Assembly: GCA_944321495.1 (NCBI GenBank) | Contig: CALULP010000036.1 | Coordinates: 1 to 45,508 of the forward strand | Reading direction: 5' to 3' | Length of the DNA: 45,508 bases | From: an uncultured Bacteroides sp. | GTDB taxonomy: Bacteria; Bacteroidota; Bacteroidia; Bacteroidales; Bacteroidaceae | In this document: piece by piece, positions 34,741-43,994 of the stretch | Numbering within the stretch: the first letter of the stretch is position 1 | Layout of the letters: every line of letters begins with the position of its first letter | Made by a program: the position numbers and the translations under genes | Notes under the pieces: generated by a model | The model's database searches: none | Told to the model about the DNA's origin: nothing | The model's input: the letters and a program-made list of their open reading frames with translations, nothing else

Positions 34741-36558
34741 ATGGAAACTATAGAAACCATCATCAACGGCTACCGTGCCCGCATGCAGCAAGCCGACCGG
34801 GCATTGGACAGCCTGCAACGCCGCATCTACCGCATCAGTACGCTGCGCCTGCTGCTCTTTGCCGCGGGCGTAGCGGGACTCATCGTGCTGCGCTCCGAGA
34901 ACTGGGCGGTACTGGCGGGCATCGCCCTCGTCACGTTCGTGCCGTTCGTCGGGCTAATCAAGTACCACAACCGGCTTTTTGCCCGGAAAGATTACCTGGA
35001 AAAAGAAAAGGAAGTGAACAGGCAGGAGGCTGCCGCCCTGGCAGACTATGACACCTCCGCCTTCGACAACGGACAGGACTTTGCCGACCCGGCGCACCTG
35101 TACACGTTCGACCTCGACGTGTTCGGCCCCCGCTCGTTGTTCCAGTACCTGAACCGCACCTGCACCCAGCCGGGGAAAAACCGCCTGGCCGCCTGGCTGG
35201 GCAAGCACCTGGAGGATAAGGCCACCATCGAGGCCCGGCAGGAGGCCGTGCGCGAGCTGGCGGGTGAAACGGGCTTCCGCCAACGCTTCCGCATACTGGG
35301 ACTGCTACACAAGGGCAAGGCGGCCGACGAAAGCGAACTGCGCGCCTGGGCAGCCACGCCTTCCACCTTCCGCAACCACGCGGTGCTAAGGGCACTGCCG
35401 GTACTGGTCACGCTGCTCAACGCCACGTGCTTCGCGCTGGTGGTGGCCGACGTGCTGTCCGGCACGGCGTGGGGACTCCTGTGGTTTGCCTGCCTCACGC
35501 TGAGCTTCTGCTTCACAGGGCGCATCAGCCGCACGCAGGCGGTGTATGGCAAGAAGCTGCAGATACTGGGCACCTACGCCCGCCTGCTCCACCTCATGGA
35601 CGGGCAACCCATGCACTGCCCCGCCCTAAAGGCCATCAAAGACAAGATTGGGGGCGACAGGCAAGAGGCCTCGCTCGCCATCCGCCGCCTGGACAAGCTG
35701 ATGAACGCGCTGGACCAGCGCAACAACTACCTGATGTACACCGTGCTGAACGGCACTTTCTGCTGGGAGCTGTGGCAAATCATGCGCATCGAACGCTGGA
35801 AAGAACAGCACGCCTCCGCCCTGCCCCGCTGGATAGACGCCATCGGCGAGACGGACGCCCTGTGCTCGCTCGCTACCTTCGCCTACAACCACCCGGACTA
35901 CACCTATCCCGTCCTGACAGGCATGGGCGGCTTCCGCCTCCGCGCCACCGACTTAGGCCACCCGCTGATGCGCCGCGACCGCTGCGTGCGCAACGGCATC
36001 GACATGGAGAAACGCCCTTACTTCATCATCGTCACCGGCGCCAACATGGCGGGCAAAAGCACTTACCTGCGCACCATCGGCGTGAACTTCCTGCTGGCCT
36101 GCACCGGCGCGCCCGTCTGCGCCACGCACATGGAAGTCACCCCCGCGAAGTTAGTCACCAGCCTGCGTACCAGCGACTCGCTGAGCGACAACGAGTCGTA
36201 CTTCTTTGCCGAACTGAAACGGCTGAAGCTCATCATCGACAAGCTGCGGAAGGGCGAACAACTGTTCATCATCCTCGACGAGATACTGAAAGGCACCAAC
36301 TCCGTGGACAAGCAGAAAGGCTCGCTCGCCCTTATCAAACAGCTCATGACGCTGCAGGCCGACGGCATCATCGCCACGCACGACCTGATGCTGGGCACAC
36401 TGGCAAAGGTATATCCGGACAACATCCGCAACTTCTGCTTCGAGGCCGACATCACGGACAACGAGCTGACCTTCTCCTACCGCCTGCGCCCCGGCGTGGC
36501 ACAGAACATGAACGCCTGCTTCCTGATGCAAAAAATGGGAATTGCGGTGACCGACTGA
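34741..36558 (+). CDS. Membrane-anchored MutS-like ATPase
   Basis: A 605-residue protein with the MutS C-terminal ATPase: Walker A GANMAGKST (433-441), signal region LRTSDSLSDNESYFFAELKR, Walker B FIILDEIL and then GTNSVDKQKGS. It lacks the mismatch-recognition and connector domains of MutS1. The N-terminal half instead has two membrane helices near 30-70 and another pair near 205-245 (ALPVLVTLLNATCFALVVAD). Such MutS-related membrane proteins are common in Bacteroidetes; their role is not established and mismatch repair is unlikely. I chose the ATG giving METIETIING because the promoter lies within any longer reading. The GH36 gene follows after 31 bases and may be co-transcribed. Confidence 0.88.
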   Translation: METIETIINGYRARMQQADRALDSLQRRIYRISTLRLLLFAAGVAGLIVLRSENWAVLAGIALVTFVPFVGLIKYHNRLFARKDYLEKEKEVNRQEAAALADYDTSAFDNGQDFADPAHLYTFDLDVFGPRSLFQYLNRTCTQPGKNRLAAWLGKHLEDKATIEARQEAVRELAGETGFRQRFRILGLLHKGKAADESELRAWAATPSTFRNHAVLRALPVLVTLLNATCFALVVADVLSGTAWGLLWFACLTLSFCFTGRISRTQAVYGKKLQILGTYARLLHLMDGQPMHCPALKAIKDKIGGDRQEASLAIRRLDKLMNALDQRNNYLMYTVLNGTFCWELWQIMRIERWKEQHASALPRWIDAIGETDALCSLATFAYNHPDYTYPVLTGMGGFRLRATDLGHPLMRRDRCVRNGIDMEKRPYFIIVTGANMAGKSTYLRTIGVNFLLACTGAPVCATHMEVTPAKLVTSLRTSDSLSDNESYFFAELKRLKLIIDKLRKGEQLFIILDEILKGTNSVDKQKGSLALIKQLMTLQADGIIATHDLMLGTLAKVYPDNIRNFCFEADITDNELTFSYRLRPGVAQNMNACFLMQKMGIAVTD

Positions 36559-36589
36559 TAAATCAACCCACTAAAAACTTCATTCCACC

Positions 36590-38785
36590 ATGAAACATCT
36601 CATTTTCTTTTCCCTGCTCTTAAGTTTGTCATGTGCCGGATATGCACAGACAGGTGAACCCAAGAATATCCGCATCGCTACCGACCATACCGACCTGGTG
36701 CTGCAAGTACCCGAGAACGGACGCCTGTACCAGGTTTACTTCGGTGAGAAACTGCGCCATGAAGCCGACCTGGACAACCTGGGCTGGCAGGTACATCCGG
36801 CATCGGACGGCAGCGCCGTAGCCCGTGGCTGGGAAGTGTACAGCGGCTCGGGCAACGAAGACTTCTTTGAACCGGCACTGGCCGTGACGCATACCGACGG
36901 CAACCCCTCCACTTACCTGTACTACGTGTCACACCGCAGCAAACCCGTAGACGGCGGCACGCAAACCGACATTGTGCTGCGCGATGACCGCTACCCGCTG
37001 GAAGTGACCCTGCACTACGTGGCTTATGCCGAAGAAGACGTCATCAAGACCTGGAGCGATATAAGCCACAAGGAAAAGGGCTCCGTGTTCCTCTCCGCCT
37101 ACGCCTCCACCATGCTCTACTTCAGCGCAGGCAGTTACTACCTGACGGAATTCAGCAGCGACTGGGCCAAAGAAGCCCAGATGAGCACGCAACCCTTGCG
37201 CCCCGGCAAGAAAGTGCTCGACACCAAGCTGGGCAGCCGTGCCGCCATGCACATGCACCCCTTCTTCCTGCTGGGCATAGGGCAGCCTGCCGATGAGGGA
37301 CAAGGACAGGTGCTGATAGGCACACTGGGCTGGACGGGCAACTTCCGCTTCACCTTCGAGGTGGACAACGTGGGCAACCTGCGCGTCATTCCCGCCATCA
37401 ACCCCTATGCCTCGCGCTACGAACTGAAGCGGGGCGAAACGTTCACGACCCCCGAATTCATCTTCACCCTGAGCCGGCAAGGCACGGGACAAGGCAGCCG
37501 CAACCTGCAAGCCTGGGCACGGCGCTACCAGCTGAAGGACGGCCAGGAGCCGCGCCTTACCCTGCTGAACAACTGGGAAAACACCGGCTTCAACTTCAAC
37601 CAAGACCTGCTGGCCGGACTGATGAAGGAAGCCAAAGACCTGGGCGTGGACATGTTCCTGCTGGATGACGGATGGTTTGCCAACAAATATCCGCGCCAGA
37701 ACGACCGCGCCGGGCTGGGCGACTGGGAAGTGAACCGCAACAAGCTGCCCGGCGGCATCGCAGCCCTGACCGACGCGGCACGGGAAGCCGGCGTAAAATT
37801 CGGCCTGTGGATAGAGCCGGAGATGGTAAACCCCAAGAGCGAGCTCTTTGAGCAGCATCCCGAATGGGCCATACACTACCCCAACCGCAAGACGTACTAC
37901 TACCGCAACCAGCTGGTGCTGGACTTGAGCAACCCCGACGTGCAGGACTACGTGTACGGCGCGGTAGACCGGCTGCTGAGCGAGAATCCCGGCATCGCCT
38001 ACTTCAAATGGGACTGCAACAGCCCCATCACCAACATCTACTCGCCCTACCTCAAAGAACGCCAGGGACAACTCTACATAGACCACGTGCGCGGCATCTA
38101 CCGCGTGCTGCAGCGGTTGCAGGCGAAGTACCCGCACCTGCCCATGATGCTATGCTCGGGAGGCGGCGCGCGCTGCGACTACGAAGCGCTGAAATACTTC
38201 ACCGAATTCTGGTGCAGCGACAACACCGACCCGGTGGAACGCCTGTACATCCAGTGGGGCTTCTCGCACATCTTCCCCGCCAATGCCATGTGCGCCCATG
38301 TGACAAACTGGAACCGGACGGCCTCCGTGAAGTTCCGCACCGACGTAGCCTCCATGTGCAAGCTGGGCTTCGACATCGGCCTGCATGAACTGAGCACCGA
38401 AGAACTGGAATATTGCCGCCAGGCCGTGGCCAACTGGAAACAGCTGCAACCCGCCATCATGGACGGCACGCAATACCGCCTCGTATCGCCCTACCAGGGC
38501 AATCACATGGCCGTGAACTACGTCAGCGCCGACCGCGACACAGCCGTGCTCTTTGCCTACGACATCCACCCCCGCTATCAGGAAAAGCTGCTTCCCGTCA
38601 GGCTGCAAGGGCTCGACCCCGACAAATTGTACCGCGTGGAAGAAATCAACCTGATGCCCGGAGCCCGGCCGGCCTTGAAGGCGCACGGGAAAACCCTGTC
38701 GGGCGACTACCTGATGAAGGTGGGGATGGAAGTATTCACCTTCGGCAGCATGCAGAGCCACGTGGTAAGACTGACTGCGCAATGA
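36590..38785 (+). CDS. GH36 alpha-galactosidase
   Basis: A 731-residue exported enzyme with a signal peptide (about 1-20) that hydrolyses terminal alpha-galactosides such as raffinose-family sugars and melibiose. An N-terminal beta-supersandwich (about 25-300) precedes the TIM barrel with FLLDDGWF, FGLWIEPEMV, YFKWDCNSPI (nucleophile Asp475) and WCSDNTDPVERL (acid/base Asp544). A C-terminal beta-domain follows. Length and motifs match tetrameric-type bacterial GH36 enzymes. It lies upstream of a fructokinase gene. The two together could handle galactose- and fructose-containing oligosaccharides, although no transporter or GH32 is present here. Confidence 0.95.
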   Translation: MKHLIFFSLLLSLSCAGYAQTGEPKNIRIATDHTDLVLQVPENGRLYQVYFGEKLRHEADLDNLGWQVHPASDGSAVARGWEVYSGSGNEDFFEPALAVTHTDGNPSTYLYYVSHRSKPVDGGTQTDIVLRDDRYPLEVTLHYVAYAEEDVIKTWSDISHKEKGSVFLSAYASTMLYFSAGSYYLTEFSSDWAKEAQMSTQPLRPGKKVLDTKLGSRAAMHMHPFFLLGIGQPADEGQGQVLIGTLGWTGNFRFTFEVDNVGNLRVIPAINPYASRYELKRGETFTTPEFIFTLSRQGTGQGSRNLQAWARRYQLKDGQEPRLTLLNNWENTGFNFNQDLLAGLMKEAKDLGVDMFLLDDGWFANKYPRQNDRAGLGDWEVNRNKLPGGIAALTDAAREAGVKFGLWIEPEMVNPKSELFEQHPEWAIHYPNRKTYYYRNQLVLDLSNPDVQDYVYGAVDRLLSENPGIAYFKWDCNSPITNIYSPYLKERQGQLYIDHVRGIYRVLQRLQAKYPHLPMMLCSGGGARCDYEALKYFTEFWCSDNTDPVERLYIQWGFSHIFPANAMCAHVTNWNRTASVKFRTDVASMCKLGFDIGLHELSTEELEYCRQAVANWKQLQPAIMDGTQYRLVSPYQGNHMAVNYVSADRDTAVLFAYDIHPRYQEKLLPVRLQGLDPDKLYRVEEINLMPGARPALKAHGKTLSGDYLMKVGMEVFTFGSMQSHVVRLTAQ

Positions 38786-38867
38786 GCGGGCACATGCGAC
38801 AACGGCCTGGCAGGCATTACCAGCCGGCCAAACGACATATTCCATCAACCTAAGACCAACGATTATC

Positions 38868-39755
38868 ATGAACAATATCGTAGTAGGAATGGGCGAAGCA
38901 CTGTGGGACGTGCTGCCCGAAGGTAAAAAACTGGGCGGAGCACCCGCCAACTTTGCATACCATGTGTCGCAATTCGGCTTGCCCAGCTGCGTGGTAAGCG
39001 CCGTGGGCAACGACAAGCTGGGGACGGAAATCCTGGACAACTTCCGGGAAAAGCAACTGAACAACCTGGTGGAAACCGTGCCTTACCCCACGGGCACGGT
39101 GCAGGTGACGCTGGACGCCGAAGGCGTGCCGTGCTACGAGATAAAAGAAGGCGTGGCCTGGGACAACATCCCCTACTCGGCCGCCATCGACGAACTGGCA
39201 CGCCACACGCGCGCCGTGTGCTTCGGCTCGCTGGCACAGCGCAGCATCGTGTCGCGCAACACCATCAACCGTTTCCTCGACACCATGCCCGACGGAGAGG
39301 GACAGCTGAAGATATTCGACATCAACCTGCGCCAGAACTTCTATACCAAAGAAGTCCTTTGCCAATCCATGCAGAAGTGCAACATCCTGAAGATAAACGA
39401 CGAGGAACTGGTCACCATCAGCCGCATGTTCGGCTACCCGGGCATAGACCTGCAAGACAAGTGCTGGATTCTGCTGGGCAAGTACGACTTGAAGATGCTC
39501 ATCCTGACCTGTGGCGTAAACGGCAGTTATGTCTTTACGCCGGGACATGTGTCGTTCCAGGAAACGCCCAAGGTAGAGGTGGCCGACACGGTAGGCGCGG
39601 GCGACTCGTTTACCGCCGCTTTCGTGTCGGGCGTATTAAGAGGCATGCCCATCGAAGAGGCACACCGCCTGGCCGTCTACACCTCGGCCTACGTATGCAC
39701 GCAAAATGGCGCCATGCCCCAGCTGCCCCGCGAACTGACGGGGTGGAAGCAATAA
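38868..39755 (+). CDS. PfkB-family carbohydrate kinase, probable fructokinase
   Basis: A 295-residue ribokinase-fold sugar kinase. The N-terminal part has GMGEALWDVLP and the substrate-binding GGAPANFAYHVSQFG. The C-terminal ATP/anion-hole motif is DTVGAGDSFTAAF, with catalytic base Asp246. This arrangement is that of bacterial fructokinases making fructose 6-phosphate in the cytoplasm. It is followed by a strong terminator and then by a hybrid sensor with a sugar-binding domain. In Bacteroides thetaiotaomicron a fructokinase and a fructose-binding hybrid regulator occur together in the fructan locus, which supports the assignment. The GH36 gene lies 82 bases upstream. Confidence 0.9.
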   Translation: MNNIVVGMGEALWDVLPEGKKLGGAPANFAYHVSQFGLPSCVVSAVGNDKLGTEILDNFREKQLNNLVETVPYPTGTVQVTLDAEGVPCYEIKEGVAWDNIPYSAAIDELARHTRAVCFGSLAQRSIVSRNTINRFLDTMPDGEGQLKIFDINLRQNFYTKEVLCQSMQKCNILKINDEELVTISRMFGYPGIDLQDKCWILLGKYDLKMLILTCGVNGSYVFTPGHVSFQETPKVEVADTVGAGDSFTAAFVSGVLRGMPIEEAHRLAVYTSAYVCTQNGAMPQLPRELTGWKQ

Positions 39756-39780
39756 CAGCCCCCCGCCACAACCGCAAAGG

Positions 39781-39820
39781 ACACGGATGCTACGGAAAAT
39801 AGCAGCATCCGTGTTTTTTT
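39781..39820 (+). terminator. Rho-independent terminator of the fructokinase gene
   Basis: An 11-bp stem (39781-39791 with 39804-39814), a 12-base loop and a run of seven T residues. It separates the fructokinase gene from the promoter of the hybrid regulator. Confidence 0.9.
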
Positions 39821-39822
39821 CG

Positions 39823-39830
39823 TATCTTTG
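39823..39830 (+). promoter_or_regulatory. -7 element of the hybrid regulator gene
   Basis: TATCTTTG begins three bases after the terminator T-tract and 30 bases before the ATG at 39853. No TTTG is found at -33, where the terminator hairpin lies instead. Confidence 0.55.
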
Positions 39831-39852
39831 TAACCATACAATCCGGCAAGCC

Positions 39853-42315
39853 ATGAAACACTTCATCCCCCTCTACCACATCCTGTTGCTGGCCGCATTG
39901 CTGAAGGCCACGGCCTGTAGCAACCGCCAGTCCTCGTACCTGATAGGCGTGTCGCAATGCAGCGACGACGCCTGGCGCACGCAACTCAACAAGGAAATCG
40001 TCCGGGAAGCCCAATTCTACCCCAACGTCAACGTGGAAATCCGTACCGCTAACGACGACAGCCGCCAACAGATACACGACATCGAGGAACTGGTAAACTT
40101 AGGCGTAGACTTACTGATTGTTTCACCGAACGTAGTGGACGACATAACACCCGCCATCGAGCGGCATAAAGGACTGACAGAAGCGCTGAAGAGCTATCCC
40201 GATATACGGGTCATAGCCCGGGCGGATGCCGGATGGCTGGAGAAGAATGCCCAAACCGTGTTCGACAGCCTGCTGCAAACCCTGCCCGACATTGACCTGG
40301 TATTTGCCCACAACGACCAGATGGCAACAGGCGCCTACCACGCGGCACAGGCAAGGCACAGGGAAAAAGAAATGCTGTTCATCGGGGTGGATGCCTTGTC
40401 CGGCGAAGGCCGCGGCGTGGACATGGTGGCCAAAGGTCAACTGGATGCCACCTTCCTCTACCCCACGGGTGGGGACAAGGTTGTGCAAGTGGCCATGAAC
40501 ATCCTGCAAGGACACCCCTACGAGCATGAAAACATACTCTCAACCGCCTTGGTCAACAAAGCCAATGCCCGCATCATGCAAATGCAAACCGCCCACATCA
40601 GTACCCTCGACAAAAAGATTGAGACACTGGACAGCCTGCTGGACTCCTCACTGATGCGCTACTCGCTGCAACGCATGTTGCTGGTGACCTGCGTCATCAT
40701 CCTGGCACTGGCCATGATTCTGCTATTCTTCGTAGTGCGGGCCTTCTGGACCAAAAAACGGATGAATGCCGTCCTTGAACGGCAAAAACAAGAACTGGAA
40801 ACACAGAAAGGCCAACTGGAACAACAACGCGACCAGCTGATTGCCCTGTCCGAACAATTGCAAAAAGCCACCCAAGCCAAACTGATGTTCTTTACCAGCG
40901 TGTCCCACGACTTCCGCACCCCGCTTACCCTCATTGCAGACCCGGTGAACCAACTGTTGCAGGACCCCTCCTCACTTACCGGAAGGCAACGCGACATGCT
41001 GCAACTGGTGCAACGCAACACGGCCATCTTGCTGAACCTCGTAAACCAGCTGCTCGACTTCCGCAAATTCGAAGAAGGCAAATTCAGCCTTCACCTCAGC
41101 AGTTTCGACCTGCCCGCCGCTCTCCGCCAATGGGCCGAAGCATTCCGCCCTCTGGCCTACCGCAGGCACATCCATCTCGAAGTCCAAGTCCCAGAAGACC
41201 TTTCTTACACCATTACAGCCGATGCCGGAAAGCTGGAACGCATAGTCTACAACTTGCTGGCCAACGCTTTCAAGTACACACCCGAAAACGGGACTGTCCG
41301 CATCAGCCTGGCATGCAAAAAGGGCAACGCCATCGTGCAAGTTACCGATACCGGTGCCGGCATTGCGGAAAAAGACCGGGCACACATCTTCGACAGCTTC
41401 TACCAAGCCGACATGCACCACGGAGGCTCCGGCATCGGGCTGGCACTGGTAGAAGCCTTTGTCGAAATCCACCACGGGCACATCACCGTGCAAAGTGAGA
41501 CTCACAAAGGAAGTACTTTCACCGTAAGCATCCCCTCGACACAGCAAGGCTATGCAGAGGATACCGCTCCGAATATTATCCCGGCGTCCTTGCCTGCCGA
41601 CGCTTCTGCCATAAGCGAGGTACCCAGTCCAACATCTGCACCGGTTCACTCGCCAACCGGACACAAGGAAACCATTCTCATCATCGATGACAACCCCGAC
41701 ATACGCACCTATGTACGTCTGTCTCTGGAGAAAGGATATAACATACTGGAAGCTGCCGATGGACAGGAAGGGCTGAAACTGGCCATAAGGCAGATGCCAG
41801 ACATCATCATATGCGACGTAATGATGCCCATCATGGACGGCATGGAATGTTGCCGCAGGCTGAAGTCAAAATTACAGACATCGCACATCCCCGTCATCAT
41901 GCTCACAGCCTACAGCCAAGAAGAACAAAAGATACAAGGCTATGAGTGTGGCGCAGACTCCTATCTGGCCAAACCGTTCAGTACTAATTTGCTGGAAGCC
42001 CGCATACACAACCTCATCGACAACCGCCACCGGCTGCAAAGTTCCTTTGGCAACAATCCCGAATGGAAACAGGCACCCATCGGGCAAATTGACAAGACCT
42101 TCCTGGAAAGGCTGCATGAACAGATAGAAAAGAAACTTTCCGACCCGACTTTCAATGTAGAAACATTAGGCTCCCAGATAGGTTTAAGCCGGGTGCAACT
42201 CTACCGCAAGTGCAAAGCCCTGACCAACTATTCGCCCAACGAGCTGCTGCGCATAGCCCGGCTAAAACGCGCCGCTTCCCTGCTTTCAGGCACGGAAAGA
42301 GTGTTTCGGAAATAA
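39853..42315 (+). CDS. Hybrid two-component system regulator with sugar-binding sensor, C-terminally frameshifted
   Basis: An 820-residue reading of an inner-membrane hybrid regulator. After a signal or anchor segment (about 1-22), a periplasmic type I sugar-binding domain spans about 28-265 (YLIGVSQCSDDAWRTQLNKE, VFAHNDQMATGAYHAA). A transmembrane helix (about 278-302) and coiled coil follow. The kinase has HisKA His352 (SVSHDFRTPL), then the ATPase domain, a receiver with Asp655 (ICDVMMP) and an AraC-type HTH from about 715. The frame ends early in VFRK: compared with the family, the second helix-turn-helix is missing and continues one frame away. The architecture resembles the B. thetaiotaomicron fructose sensor BT1754. 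As written, DNA binding would probably be lost. A longer start 22 codons upstream would overlap the promoter and terminator. Confidence 0.9.
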   Translation: MKHFIPLYHILLLAALLKATACSNRQSSYLIGVSQCSDDAWRTQLNKEIVREAQFYPNVNVEIRTANDDSRQQIHDIEELVNLGVDLLIVSPNVVDDITPAIERHKGLTEALKSYPDIRVIARADAGWLEKNAQTVFDSLLQTLPDIDLVFAHNDQMATGAYHAAQARHREKEMLFIGVDALSGEGRGVDMVAKGQLDATFLYPTGGDKVVQVAMNILQGHPYEHENILSTALVNKANARIMQMQTAHISTLDKKIETLDSLLDSSLMRYSLQRMLLVTCVIILALAMILLFFVVRAFWTKKRMNAVLERQKQELETQKGQLEQQRDQLIALSEQLQKATQAKLMFFTSVSHDFRTPLTLIADPVNQLLQDPSSLTGRQRDMLQLVQRNTAILLNLVNQLLDFRKFEEGKFSLHLSSFDLPAALRQWAEAFRPLAYRRHIHLEVQVPEDLSYTITADAGKLERIVYNLLANAFKYTPENGTVRISLACKKGNAIVQVTDTGAGIAEKDRAHIFDSFYQADMHHGGSGIGLALVEAFVEIHHGHITVQSETHKGSTFTVSIPSTQQGYAEDTAPNIIPASLPADASAISEVPSPTSAPVHSPTGHKETILIIDDNPDIRTYVRLSLEKGYNILEAADGQEGLKLAIRQMPDIIICDVMMPIMDGMECCRRLKSKLQTSHIPVIMLTAYSQEEQKIQGYECGADSYLAKPFSTNLLEARIHNLIDNRHRLQSSFGNNPEWKQAPIGQIDKTFLERLHEQIEKKLSDPTFNVETLGSQIGLSRVQLYRKCKALTNYSPNELLRIARLKRAASLLSGTERVFRK

Positions 42316-42410
42316 CCTACGAGGTCGGGTTCTCCTCTCCCTCTTACTTCGCCAAATGCTACAGGGAATATTTCGGCAAAAGCCCCACAGAAGACTTCCG
42401 GCAAAAATAA
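42294..42410 (+). pseudogene. Out-of-frame remainder of the hybrid regulator's AraC domain
   Basis: In the frame one base back, codons from 42294 to a TAA at 42408-42410 encode GKSVSEITYEVGFSSPSYFA, then KCYREYFGKSPTEDFRQK. This is the conserved second HTH and C-terminal tail of AraC/XylS domains. It joins the main frame at the AAA run 42296-42298 if one A is restored. The full gene would then span 39853-42410. Either a true one-base deletion or a sequencing error in the A-run explains it. Confidence 0.9.
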
Positions 42411-42411
42411 T

Positions 42412-42446
42412 GAGAGAGGGGGACGCATGATGCATCCCCCTCTCTC
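42412..42446. terminator. Terminator between the hybrid regulator and the ribosomal operon
   Basis: A 12-bp stem GAGAGAGGGGGA/TCCCCCTCTCTC (42412-42423 with 42435-42446) has an 11-base loop that can itself pair GCAT with ATGC. On the minus strand it is followed by ATTATTTTTG, so it mainly serves the leftward rplQ end. It lies between convergent genes. Confidence 0.8.
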
Positions 42447-42472
42447 CTACTATAACAATATCTAAAAATATA

Positions 42473-42988
42473 TTATTCTGCTTTGGTTTCTTCGACCTTT
42501 GCTTCTTCAGCTTTCACTTCTTCAACCTGCGGTGTCTCGGCAGCAGGAGCAGCTTCAGCAGCAGCGTTGCTCTTTCTGGAACGACGGGTACGTGTCGTCT
42601 TCTTGGCACCCTTGTCCTTAGCCATGTTTTCGTTGTAATCTACAAGCTCAATGAAGCACATTTCTGCGTTATCACCCAGACGGTGACCGGTGCGGATAAC
42701 ACGCGTATAACCACCCGGACGGTCGGCTACTTTCACGGAAATCTCCTTGAAAAGTTCAGTAACAGCATATTTGTCCTGCAAATAGCTGAATACCACACGA
42801 CGGGAGTTGGTAGTGTCATTTTTGGACTTGGTAATCAAAGGCTCAACATATTTCTTCAAAGCTTTGGCCTTTGCAACGGTCGTAGTGATTCTTTTGTGCT
42901 TGATCAGAGAACATGCCATATTAGCCAACATGGATTTTCTATGAGAAGCAGTACGACCCAAATGGTTGAATTTCTTATTGTGTCTCAT
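42473..42988 (-). CDS. rplQ: 50S ribosomal protein L17
   Basis: A 171-residue ribosomal protein near the polypeptide exit tunnel. The conserved L17 core covers about 1-115 ([48 protein letters not shown]). A C-terminal extension of about 45 residues rich in Ala, Glu and Lys ([16 protein letters not shown]) is a feature of Bacteroidetes L17 and is probably disordered. It follows rpoA by two bases and closes the alpha operon. Confidence 0.98.
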   Translation of the reverse strand: MRHNKKFNHLGRTASHRKSMLANMACSLIKHKRITTTVAKAKALKKYVEPLITKSKNDTTNSRRVVFSYLQDKYAVTELFKEISVKVADRPGGYTRVIRTGHRLGDNAEMCFIELVDYNENMAKDKGAKKTTRTRRSRKSNAAAEAAPAAETPQVEEVKAEEAKVEETKAE

Positions 42989-42990
42989 CT

Positions 42991-43983
42991 TTATTCTTTA
43001 TCTAATTTATATTTAGAAATATCAGTTCCAAACGACAGATTCAGACTTTCCAGCAAATCATCAAGCTCGGTAAGCGATTTCTTTCCGAAGTTTCTGAACT
43101 TCAAAAGATCTGTCTTGTTGAATTGAACCAAATCGCCCAAGGTTTCCACGTCCGCAGCCTTCAAGCAATTGAGGGCACGTACAGAGAGATCCATATCGAC
43201 AAGTTTGGTCTTCAACAGTTGACGCATGTGCAATACTTCTTCGTCAAACTCCTCGTTGTTATCCGCATCGTTGGACTCCAACGTAATCTTCTCATCAGAG
43301 AAAAGCATGAAGTGATAAATCAGTATCTTGGCAGCTTCTTTCAAAGCCTCCTTCGGGTGTATGGAACCGTCGGTAGTAATCTCAAGCACCAGCTTGTCGT
43401 AGTCGGTTTTCTGCTCCACGCGGTACGGCTCAATCTGGTACTTCACATTACGTATCGGAGTATAAATGGAGTCGATGGGAATTACATTCACATCGGTGCA
43501 ATATTCGCGGTTTTCATCGGCAGGGACATAACCACGGCCCTTATTGATTGTAATATCCATCTGCATCGTTGACTTGGGATCCAAATGACAAATAACTAAT
43601 TCAGGATTTAACACTTCAAATCCAGTCAGATACTTTCCAATGTCACCTGCTCTGAATTCACTAGAATTCTCGACCGTGATGCTGACTTTCTCGTTCTCGA
43701 ATTCCTCCACAACTTGCTTGAACCGAACTTGCTTCAGATTCAAGATAATGTTAGTAACATCCTCCCGGACTCCGGGAACGCTGGAAAACTCATGCTCAAC
43801 ACCATCTATCTTGATAGTAGTGATGGCAAAACCTTCCAATGAAGAAAGCAGGATGCGGCGCAATGCATTACCTACGGTAATACCGAAACCAGGCTCCAAC
43901 GGACGAAATTCGAATTTACCGAACTTAGAGTCCGCTTCCAACATTAATACTTTATCAGGTTTTTGAAATGCTAATATCGCCAT
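42991..43983 (-). CDS. rpoA: DNA-directed RNA polymerase alpha subunit
   Basis: A 330-residue subunit that nucleates RNA polymerase assembly. The N-terminal dimerisation domain (about 1-235) contains [20 protein letters not shown]. After a linker the C-terminal domain (about 255-330) has [20 protein letters not shown] and [16 protein letters not shown], the UP-element and activator contact module with its helix-hairpin-helix. Length is normal. It is located 11 bases after rpsD and two bases before rplQ. Confidence 0.99.
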   Translation of the reverse strand: MAILAFQKPDKVLMLEADSKFGKFEFRPLEPGFGITVGNALRRILLSSLEGFAITTIKIDGVEHEFSSVPGVREDVTNIILNLKQVRFKQVVEEFENEKVSITVENSSEFRAGDIGKYLTGFEVLNPELVICHLDPKSTMQMDITINKGRGYVPADENREYCTDVNVIPIDSIYTPIRNVKYQIEPYRVEQKTDYDKLVLEITTDGSIHPKEALKEAAKILIYHFMLFSDEKITLESNDADNNEEFDEEVLHMRQLLKTKLVDMDLSVRALNCLKAADVETLGDLVQFNKTDLLKFRNFGKKSLTELDDLLESLNLSFGTDISKYKLDKE

Positions 43984-43994
43984 GAAATTAATTA

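Noticed and set aside
42289..42315. Programmed -1 ribosomal frameshift in the hybrid regulator
   Set aside because: The needed shift is -1, but no X-XXY-YYZ slippery site or strong downstream stem or pseudoknot was found at the junction. A one-base deletion or sequencing error in the A-run is simpler.
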